Positions 53,509 through 59,917 of a stretch of DNA of 64,000 bases are shown here, in pieces. The position numbers were made by a program, and so were the translations under genes. The notes under the pieces are model-generated. The model searched no databases. It had not been told where the DNA came from and worked only from the letters and a program-made list of their open reading frames with translations. Source of the DNA: Aliikangiella maris (GTDB lineage Bacteria > Pseudomonadota > Gammaproteobacteria > Enterobacterales > Kangiellaceae); the NCBI RefSeq assembly GCF_040719265.1, contig NZ_JBFDAH010000007.1, forward strand, positions 209,385 to 273,384. Direction: 5' to 3'. Numbering within the stretch: the first letter of the stretch is position 1; every line of letters starts with the position of its first letter.

Positions 53509-53659
53509 AAAAGTGATTTTACTTCGGTTTTAAGTAATAAGGTCTTTCATTATGAGCAAGAGCTATCCTTTAATATATAAATAGCTTAACAAAACCAGCA
53601 ACACTGACAACTTTACATTGTTGTGGTCTACATGATAATCCTTGAGGAGCTGAATACTA

Positions 53660-54379
53660 ATGCGCAAGTTGATTTTGCTGCTTTATTGTAATGCTATTGC
53701 TTTTTTATTACTAACTTCATGTACATCAGTACCTATCCGTATTGAAGAACCCCAACAAATGTTTACCGATGCAGTTCCATCAAACATCTGTTACTTGAGG
53801 ACTGTACGCTCAGTTCGATTTTTGGGATTTCGTTTAGGCTTCAATTCAACTGGCACTCTTATTGAGGGACAATATCTTATTACCGCAGCTCATAATCTGT
53901 ATGACTCATGGCAAACCAAGCTAGTCAGTGTTCAGGTTTCGTGCATGGGAAGCAATGGTAATGTCGTCACAACAGTTGTCGGCCAAAGCGGAATCGAAAA
54001 AACTCGTAAAGTAAGTCACTACAATCTGGACTTCTCTACCGATTATGCCTTTCTAAAATTAGATGTTCCCGTTTCAGTTGTTGATTCTGTAACATTCAAC
54101 GGTTCCGTAAATATTAGTGATATACCAACTGTAGAGGTGGCAGGTTATCCTGGAGGACAATTAAAATATGGCGCAGGAAAAATAGTTCAGCCAATCCCAA
54201 ATGATTCGACTTTTTACTATGAGATTGACACAATCAAGGGAATGAGCGGAGGTCCTGTTTGGGCAACTTTTCAAAATGCAGAATACCTTGTAGGCGTCCA
54301 TGTATCCGAAGGGCGTGCTCGAACTGTCAACAAAGAGTTAATCAATGATTTTGAAAGCTGGAAAGCTAGTTTTCAGTAA
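53660..54379 (+). CDS. Trypsin-like/V8-like serine protease lipoprotein
   Basis: 239 residues, GAGG 10 bases before the ATG. The lipobox LTSC gives a lipid anchor at residue 21. The chymotrypsin-fold triad is visible: His in LITAAHNLYD, Asp in FSTDYAFLKL and Ser in KGMSGGPVWA. It is likely exported and tethered in the envelope, where it may act on misfolded or defence-related proteins. It is at the left border of the integron-like region and on the opposite strand to the cassettes. Confidence 0.8.
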   Translation: MRKLILLLYCNAIAFLLLTSCTSVPIRIEEPQQMFTDAVPSNICYLRTVRSVRFLGFRLGFNSTGTLIEGQYLITAAHNLYDSWQTKLVSVQVSCMGSNGNVVTTVVGQSGIEKTRKVSHYNLDFSTDYAFLKLDVPVSVVDSVTFNGSVNISDIPTVEVAGYPGGQLKYGAGKIVQPIPNDSTFYYEIDTIKGMSGGPVWATFQNAEYLVGVHVSEGRARTVNKELINDFESWKASFQ

Positions 54380-54528
54380 CAAGACAATTATCGGTTTAGA
54401 GATGCATAATAATGAATAATAAAATTGCAAGACACTCTGACTATCTCGTATCTGGCACTCAAAAACTATCAAGAAAATCTGTAAAAAAGAAAACAGGTAA
54501 TTGACTATATCTGGCGAAGACCACATCG

Positions 54529-54810
54529 CTATAACAAGATGAAACCTCCTACGATTACTGAAGAAAAACTTAAACTACTATCCCGGATTAGCTCGCCTTC
54601 ATGGATGCTGATTAAAATATACTCAATTAATAAATCGAGAGTACATGCGACAACTACATCATCACTTTCACAATATGAGCATATATTGTCGGATTGGTGT
54701 TCTTCAATAAACTGTTTTAGACCATATTCCTCAAAGCAATTAGTGCATACAGTTTTGTCATCATTTGAGCTATATCCTCTTTCTTGCTCTTTGAGCGTAT
54801 TGTTAAGCTC
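54529..54810 (-). pseudogene. Broken gene with HEPN/RES-type N-terminal zinc-ribbon
   Basis: Directly after the TAG of the preceding gene the same frame continues: LKEQERGYSSNDDKTV, then CTNCFEEYGLKQFIEE, then ICSYCES and DLLIEYILISIHEGELI, stopping at 54529. The CxxC...CxxC spacing and 'CF.e.GLk.fI' text resemble the zinc-binding N-terminal domain found on HEPN/RES-domain toxin-like proteins. There is no start codon between the TAG and the domain, and the 3' part with the RES domain is missing. Probably a truncated cassette gene. Confidence 0.5.
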
Positions 54811-55023
54811 CTATTCTGGTATAAAACCCAGAGAATTTAAAAGCACCAGAAAAGCGCCTGATAAGCCTGACAACATCATTGTCCAATAAAACACTGAACC
54901 CAAAATTCGATCTATTCTGGTCGTATTTTCACGAAGTATTTTTGCATTTGCATATAAAAATGAAATCCGAGATTTTTCTAACTTATTGATCCATGAAGCG
55001 GGAAAGGCTAAGGCTTGAGCCAC
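54811..55023 (-). CDS. Small membrane protein in cassette array
   Basis: 70 residues with a GTG start overlapping the upstream gene by 16 bases. No other in-frame start exists, so coupling to the upstream gene is needed. One TM segment lies at the C-terminus (FYWTMMLSGLSGAFLVLLNSLGF). No family recognised. The sequence TAACAA right after the stop resembles the left end of an attC, but no right end follows. Confidence 0.45.
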   Translation of the reverse strand: MAQALAFPASWINKLEKSRISFLYANAKILRENTTRIDRILGSVFYWTMMLSGLSGAFLVLLNSLGFIPE

Positions 55024-55571
55024 AATAAGATAATTTCACCAGATTTCACAATAGGCTCTAGCCATCCTATATAAGACACAAGACAAACAATATAAGCCAC
55101 ATTCAGTAAAACCCATTTCTGCCTAATCTGAGCGATTACTGCATCAGTACTTACTGGTGTTTTTTTCGTTATCTCTTTCAGGTGAATGGCGATCCACCCT
55201 ATTGATAAGAGTAGGCTCAGCGATAACAGCTCAGCAGATCTAATTGCGTTGTGAATAAAATATCCTGACAAGGCAATAAACACCCACACCACGAACGCCA
55301 AAAAGAAACCTGCCCAACGATAACCACTTGTGCCTTGATTTTCTTCGCTGAAATGATGATGATCATCAATCATCATCTTAATTTTAAAGAACAGCACAAA
55401 AACCGCTAGTATCGAAATATCGAGATTGGCAGAAAAATATTTAAGCACCGAATTGCTATCGGCATATCCCTTTAGCCCATCAACAATCCCCTTTACCAAT
55501 GCAGCCACTATTAGGAATGTTGCTGCTACGTTTATTCGCTGAAAAAAATTTGTATTTTTAAATAATTCCAT
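55008..55571 (-). CDS. Multi-TM protein, second integron cassette
   Basis: 187 residues from the ATG at 55571. The longer frame to 55655 reads straight through the attC site, so it is rejected. About five TM helices (INVAATFLIVAALVKGIV, ISILAVFVLFFKIKMM, GFFLAFVVWVFIALSGYF, LSLSLLLSIGWIAIHL, VLLNVAYIVCLVSYIGW) with a histidine cluster DDHHHF in the first loop. No family recognised. The start is 37 bp after the attC, the usual cassette geometry. Confidence 0.6.
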   Translation of the reverse strand: MELFKNTNFFQRINVAATFLIVAALVKGIVDGLKGYADSNSVLKYFSANLDISILAVFVLFFKIKMMIDDHHHFSEENQGTSGYRWAGFFLAFVVWVFIALSGYFIHNAIRSAELLSLSLLLSIGWIAIHLKEITKKTPVSTDAVIAQIRQKWVLLNVAYIVCLVSYIGWLEPIVKSGEIILLWLKP

Positions 55572-55607
55572 GGACTTTCTCGATGATTGACAAGGATTGT
55601 TTAAAGC

Positions 55608-55671
55608 TAACGCTTGTAACACTTGACCGGAAAAGCGTAGCTTTTTTTGGGTCAAGTGCTTACCATTGTTA
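55608..55671 (-). other. attC recombination site (64 bp)
   Basis: On the minus strand the site starts TAACAATGGTAAG and ends ACAAGCGTTA. The 9-bp stem CACTTGACC/GGTCAAGTG is perfect, and the central spacer folds again as AAAAGC-TAC-GCTTTT. Terminal TAAC/GTTA pairing is the R-box pair, with GCGTTAGC as the core. Length and symmetry fit the attC family (57-141 bp). Cassette gene 55679-56086 stops 7 bp before it and the next gene starts 37 bp after it. Confidence 0.85.
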
Positions 55672-55678
55672 GCAGTAG

Positions 55679-56086
55679 CTATTCAATTTTATATAATTCA
55701 ACGCTACCAACTTTTTTGCCTTCAGCACTTCCGCCATGATGACAATATGGGCGACGAAAGAAAAACTCAACTTCAGTATTTTTTGTGATATATGCGCATT
55801 CAATCTTAGCACGCTTAAAAGTAGATACAGCGGCTTTTATTGCTGATTCATAAGATGAAAATATTTGATCATCCTTTTGTAAGTTCCCTCTTTGACGTAA
55901 AACACGCAGAAGGTATTTACCACTTGGCTGCAATTTACAAACGTCTATTAATTGATAAAAGTAAACAACGCTATCATCACTTGGGTCATCAAGTTGTCGC
56001 TGTCTTGAATAAATTGTTACCCAAGAAACAATAGCCATAGCTACCGCAATAATTAAGCCTACGATAGTATTGGTTTGTTGATTCAT
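55679..56086 (-). CDS. Small one-TM protein, first integron cassette
   Basis: 135 residues. AGGGA lies immediately upstream of the ATG, itself just 8 bp after the GCGTTAGC site. One N-terminal TM helix (IVGLIIAVAMAIVSWVTIY) is followed by a soluble part of about 110 residues (KLQPSGKYLLRVLRQRG, FKRAKIECAYITKN, RPYCHHGG). Unknown function, as for most cassette genes. An attC follows the stop by 7 bp. Confidence 0.7.
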   Translation of the reverse strand: MNQQTNTIVGLIIAVAMAIVSWVTIYSRQRQLDDPSDDSVVYFYQLIDVCKLQPSGKYLLRVLRQRGNLQKDDQIFSSYESAIKAAVSTFKRAKIECAYITKNTEVEFFFRRPYCHHGGSAEGKKVGSVELYKIE

Positions 56087-56094
56087 GTTTCCCT

Positions 56095-56102
56095 GCTAAC
56101 GC
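56095..56102 (-). other. attI-type crossover site GCGTTAGC
   Basis: The minus strand reads AAGCGTTAGC just before the first cassette gene. The G^TTA crossover point and distance of about 270 bp from intI fit attI. The stretch to its right has no attC partner fold, so it is attI rather than attC. Confidence 0.6.
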
Positions 56103-56368
56103 TTATTGAATGCACCAAAGCAATATAATCTGCAATAGACATTCACTTCATTTTGAAATTCATTAATTATTTCAAAAATTTACCTTAAATTAACCGATTA
56201 GCAAAGTGCGGAAAGGTTGCTTTATTTCTTATAAACAACAATCGCATTTAAGAATATAACTTTATTTTCAATCAGTTAAAAAATAATTAAGCAATGTATC
56301 ATGCAATCGCTTGAACGTAACGACTTATTCAAGTGGTATAAAATAATCTAAAACAAGGATGTTTCACC

Positions 56369-56670
56369 ATGAATAGTCAGCAAAAAACCAAGCGACTTAC
56401 CCAAGTTAGAAATAAAATTCGTGCTTTAAATTACTCACTCCAAACAGAAAAAACTGATGCTTACTGGATTAGAAAGTTCCTCTACCCAATCAATGTATTT
56501 CAAGTCTCAATTTTCAAATAGACTTTGTTAAACAACTACACCAAAAAGATAGACAAGAAAAAACGGTTCAAGAATTACTAGGGCATTCAGATGTGAGGAC
56601 GACTCAAATTTACACCCATGTACTTAATCAAAATTCCACGGGCACTTTAAGCCCATTAGATAATCTTTAA
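56369..56670 (+). pseudogene. intI: Integron integrase intI, large internal deletion
   Basis: The start reads TQVRNKIRALNYSLQTEKTD and AYWIRKF, the N-terminal SAM-like domain of IntI tyrosine recombinases. After a junction near 56490-56530, with a shifted frame, the end reads EKTVQELLGHSDVRTTQIY and THVLNQ, holding the C-terminal HxxR-like GHSD and the catalytic Tyr of Q-I-Y-T-H-V. About 200 of 320 residues are missing, including the Arg of the catalytic set, so it cannot recombine. AAGGATG lies before the ATG. Confidence 0.88.
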
Positions 56671-56972
56671 TTCATTTTATCCATAATTTAATTAAGGTAT
56701 TTAAGTTTAAAAAAAGAAAAAAGTCATTTAAAAAGTTTGGACATCCATTTAACATTACTTTTAATTGGTTGTAGCGATTGGTTAAGTTTGAATATCATTT
56801 GGTTGTTTTGTGTGAAGATTGCGCGAACGTTAAAGTTCTTATTATTTTAACAGTAGATAAGAATTCCTTTATTTCGCAAAGCTACTTAAAGGCTACCTCG
56901 CTTACTTAACTTCATAACCTTGTCAACTCCGTATTTAGTAAGATTTACTGCAATTAAATACAAAAATATTTT

Positions 56973-57336
56973 TTATTCAATCCCCTTACACGAATCCAAA
57001 GAGATTTTTTTTAGTGTATTATTTGAACCACTAAAAACATCAATTTCGGCGACACTTAAACCTTTTATAATTCTCACTGCTTTAATTAATGAATAATCTG
57101 CAATACATTCATTGCCCGAAGATAGCTGTTGAAAACATATTGGTCCCTCCCAAATATCAGGTTTAACTGAATCATTAGGATTAAATATCTTAATATCGTA
57201 TCCTTCAACATGCATTAGTGTATAATGCGAAGCTATACCACATGATTCTGTTTCTTTTTTTTTCAGAGCTCACGCATGAAACCTGTAAAACTGAAATCAG
57301 TAAAAAATAAATCACGAGTTGTTTTTTTATTTCAAT
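56973..57336 (-). pseudogene. Frameshifted lipoprotein, immunity-like
   Basis: The minus strand reads a lipoprotein signal (VIYFLLISVLQVSC) with the acylated Cys in VSC. The frame shifts in a run of nine A (57256-57264), then goes on as ETESCGIASHYTLMHVEGYD with further cysteines and ends at 56973. One A fewer restores a protein of about 115 residues. The start would be GTG at 57315 or ATT at 57336, overlapping the amidase gene. A small Cys-containing lipoprotein after an amidase gene resembles Tai-type immunity partners, which is inference. Confidence 0.55.
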
Positions 57337-57746
57337 GGATTCCTACAAGCATAAATAACATTATCTCTATCTTTTTTATTCCACGACCAATTTATCGTCG
57401 TATTCTTTTTAGGAACTCCGCCCAGACTACCCCAATATGCTGTTGGATATTTTCCATGAGCCAAAGGACCTGGTACAACTATCGCAACATGCCCATGTGG
57501 TTGAGCCTTTAGCCCAACAATAACCAACATACCTAGCTCTGCTTTTTGTTGAGCTTGTATACCCGACTCTAGAATAATCTATGGTTTTTCTTGTATTTGA
57601 TCAACAATATTATTAGCTTGACCAGCTAGAGTAATACCAAGATTTTTTGCAATATCTTTGACATAGCCACTACAATTTTTCTTGTGCTCTTCCCAATATT
57701 TTTCACACAAGTTCACAATCCTATCTGATTTTTTAATGACTTTCAC
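57327..57746 (-). pseudogene. NlpC/P60- or Tae-like cysteine amidase, nonsense codon
   Basis: GTG start at 57746 with AGGGAG 6 bases upstream. The frame reads NLCEKYWEEHKKNCSGYVKD with the catalytic Cys in the CSGYV motif. It is interrupted by TAG at 57579-57581 and continues in the same frame with QPHGHVAIVVPGPLAHGK, holding the His, then INWSWNKKDRDNVIYAC to the stop. One base change (TGG to TAG) explains the break. The Cys-His pair and GHVAIVV strand are those of peptidoglycan endopeptidases and type VI amidase effectors. No secretion genes are nearby. Confidence 0.65.
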
Positions 57747-58770
57747 ACTAAACTCCCTTAGTCAAAATTTTTATGAGTCTACATTAAAATAGACACACCG
57801 TATAGAGAGGGTTGATGACCTCACGGCATTTAAATAATTATCTCAAATTAAATCTATCTTCTTATTTCTCTTACTTTTAGTTTCTATAACTTACATCAAA
57901 AATAGTCTGTTTTTATTTTTTTAATAAAAGTTAATTACCCCTACCTACTAACAGAACAAATCACTCCAAAAAAGCATAAGAAATTGCACGTTAATATCCA
58001 AAATAATAACGTTGATTTTTCCAATTTTTTCTTAGGTTTTTTACTGCTTTTTTATGATAATATTTCTCCCGCAATTGACTGCTTTTTCAGTCGGTCATTT
58101 TGCAAGAGTTGGGTATTTGAATTGAGTTTTTTCTGTTGTAAAAAACAGAGGCCAAAAAATAAAATTTGAACAACTCACAAGTTGCCAACTAAAACCATTA
58201 ACTTAAAAGTTAGATGGCCGTCAGACGCTCCAGGAGAGAGTTCGCACCTCCCCCCAGAGCTAGGCCACAGTTAACCCAGTAAAGGAAACTAACTATGACT
58301 TGTCTTTATTATAAAGCTTTGTCGCTAACAGCGTGAGCCCAGTTTCTCGAACACCTCAGGTGTGTTTTTGTTATTACTGGCTTCCATGCCTTGCATTTAA
58401 CCTACTTTTTCTTAAAGAAAAAAATACCCACTTAACACCCATTAACCTGTTTCAGACGAATTGTTTGATATTTGAGATATTCAAATAAGGCTCGCTGGTG
58501 CCCTAATAAAAGCACCAATCAGCCCAAAATAATCCGTCATAACCCAGTTTGAGAAACTGGGCAAACGCATGGTTAATGGGGCCGACTGAGTTCGAGAGCA
58601 AAAAAAGAGTCCTCTCTTTCTGGTCAGTTGAAAAGCTTGTTTTTTGGAAAGCAGTTATTTCCTTAAGCTAACTCATAAGCAGTATGACCAGTTTTTAAAA
58701 TCAAAACATAAAACTGAATTTGAAAACTGTAAACAAGAAACTTCAAAAGAAACACAAAAGGAATTCAAAC
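57747..58770. other. Gene-poor stretch with structured DNA
   Basis: No supported gene. A GC-rich block at about 58205-58275 contrasts with the AT-rich surroundings. A 13-codon frame (58295-58336) follows AAAGGAAA. Two distant arms (58331-58352 and 58547-58568) form a 22-bp inverted repeat with 19 matches, and further hairpins lie between them (58497-58516 GGTGC/GCACC). This is described as a finding. Confidence 0.5.
58543..58561 (+). other. Hairpin competing with a distant arm
   Basis: CCCAGTTT-GAG-AAACTGGG folds on itself. The 3' half GAGAAACTGGG is also an exact complement of CCCAGTTTCTC at 58338-58348. The two folds exclude each other. Confidence 0.7.
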
Positions 58771-59052
58771 ATGCCATTACCCCCCAATGACTTTTTAAAA
58801 TCATTCATCAAACCAAACGCATTAACACAACCTAATCCACAAAAAGAAAAACTCGAACAACTCCTCATAGACGCCAGAAACTTATTAGGGCTTTCCGGTG
58901 AATTACTCGGCACCTACCTCACAAAACTCAACAGCAGTAAAGAGCAATATCAAATCTACTCACTTTGTTGTAACTACTTTCAAATGGAAAACCGTTTCAA
59001 TTTACAACTGAATCAAATGAATACTGAATCAAATGAATACCGAATCAAATGA
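58771..59052 (+). CDS. Small protein of unknown function, paralog of next broken gene
   Basis: 93 residues, ATG at 58771 with AAGGA 8 bases upstream (a further in-frame ATG at 58720 lacks one). The body is helical: LLIDARNLLGLSGELLGTYL and IYSLCCNYFQMENRFN. The C-terminal residues are coded by a 16-bp tandem repeat. No known domain. Similar text recurs in the broken gene at 59238-59490, so they are a tandem duplicate pair. It overlaps the next small frame by ATGA. Confidence 0.55.
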   Translation: MPLPPNDFLKSFIKPNALTQPNPQKEKLEQLLIDARNLLGLSGELLGTYLTKLNSSKEQYQIYSLCCNYFQMENRFNLQLNQMNTESNEYRIK

Positions 59053-59055
59053 ATA
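59008..59055 (+). repeat. Three tandem copies of a 16-bp unit
   Basis: CTGAATCAAATGAATA occurs three times, with one base change in the last copy. It ends the small gene and supplies the ATG of the next. Because 16 is not a multiple of three, each unit change shifts the reading frame. Confidence 0.9.
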
Positions 59056-59213
59056 TTGATATCTTCAACTACCACTACAATACCGACATGCTTTTTAACA
59101 CCCCTTTAGTCAAATGTGATTTTATCAGTTTCGTAAATCAATTTATTCAAGACGTTCAAACCGGCAAACAAACACTGATTACACCTTCACCCAACCGAGG
59201 GCGTTACTCATAA
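59049..59213 (+). CDS. Small unknown protein overlapping upstream gene
   Basis: 54 codons from an ATG overlapping the upstream TGA (ATGA). The chain reads IDIFNYHYNTDMLFNTP and ends TPSPNRGRYS. No family recognised. The overlap suggests coupled translation. Confidence is limited by the short length. Confidence 0.4.
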   Translation: MNIDIFNYHYNTDMLFNTPLVKCDFISFVNQFIQDVQTGKQTLITPSPNRGRYS

Positions 59214-59237
59214 ACAATAAAATCTTTTTTAAATAAC

Positions 59238-59490
59238 AAGAAATTGAAAGTGTTTTATTAGAAGCCAGTCAAGTCATGGACATTACCGCCGGTTTTTATG
59301 TTCGCTACTCAAACACCCAAGTAGTCATGAACAACACAACCTGATTTATTCACTGTCACTCAGTTACAACCAGATGGAGCAACGGATTAATGACAGCTTA
59401 AAAACAAACTTTGACCATGATGTATTTCAACAAAAACACCCAACAACAAAAGAGAGTATTGCGGCTGAGTTAAAAGAAAAACTCAACTAG
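59238..59490 (+). pseudogene. Frameshifted tandem paralog of the 58771 gene
   Basis: Two adjacent frames read EIESVLLEASQVMDITAGF then, after a shift near 59340, LIYSLSLSYNQMEQRIND. These align with LLIDARNLLGLSG and IYSLCCNYFQMENRFN of the upstream gene. There is no proper start, with a TAA just before the homologous part. Confidence 0.5.
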
Positions 59491-59641
59491 CTCGGTGAGA
59501 GTATCCATAAACATTAGCTAGTTCTCAATTTATAAAAATAATTTTGATTTGACTAGCTGCTTATTTTAACAGTGTTAAAGTTAATGAGATTTTATTTTAT
59601 AGTGCTGACAGCTTTGGACATTTTTTGGTGATGTGTATATT

Positions 59642-59675
59642 GGTGAATATTCAACTAAAAGTAGTTGAATATTCA
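59642..59675. other. Perfect 15-bp inverted repeat, 4-nt loop
   Basis: GTGAATATTCAACTA and its exact complement TAGTTGAATATTCAC are separated by AAAG. No T-run follows. It may be an operator, an element end or part of a cassette boundary. Confidence 0.7.
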
Positions 59676-59728
59676 CGTAGTATTTGTTTGCTTTTTTTGT
59701 TTAAAATATTTTTATGGTGCGCAATAAC

Positions 59729-59770
59729 AAAAATAGAGTTGTAAGAGAAATACTTTAATTCTCTATTTTT
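59729..59770 (+). terminator. Hairpin with T-run
   Basis: The stem AAAAATAGAG/CTCTATTTTT (10 bp) has a 22-nt loop and is symmetrical enough to work on either strand. It lies upstream of the protease gene. Confidence 0.55.
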
Positions 59771-59917
59771 CTATGCACATCACTGACTTAATTGATGGTT
59801 TAAAACAGTGTAAAAAACAAAAATAGCAAGTGAAGACGATAAAAAAAAACTGAAAATAATCATTAAGAATAGGCGATTACTCGTATTTGAATTCTATCAA
59901 AAAACAGGCCGAGACTG

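Larger units (their letters stand above)
54529..56670. mobile_element. Degenerate integron: intI remnant, attI-type site, attC and cassettes
   Basis: The arrangement is that of an integron. An integrase gene remnant (56369-56670, plus) faces away from minus-strand cassettes. About 270 bp from the intI start lies GCGTTAGC at 56095-56102, directly followed by the first cassette gene. That gene is followed by a complete attC (55608-55671) and then the next cassette. The left end is decayed. Integrons capture cassettes at attI by IntI. Here IntI is inactive, so the array is frozen. Confidence 0.75.
59491..59917. other. Gene-free stretch with two long hairpins
   Basis: 427 bp with no supported gene. 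It holds the perfect 15-bp hairpin at 59642-59675 and the terminator at 59729-59770, and should include the promoter of the protease. Confidence 0.5.

Noticed and set aside
54794..54806. Possible left end of another attC (CTTAACAATACGC on the minus strand)
   Set aside because: The TAACAA start and a GCTC/GAGC pair are present, but no GCGTTA right end follows within the attC size range, so only a decayed half-site could be claimed.
54539..54889. A 116-codon plus-strand frame
   Set aside because: It is the complement of the broken zinc-ribbon gene and the small membrane protein, both of which have meaningful protein text on the minus strand.
57984..58169. A 61-codon plus-strand frame rich in F and L
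   Set aside because: Runs of F/L/C from T-rich DNA, no proper start context, not conserved with anything I know.
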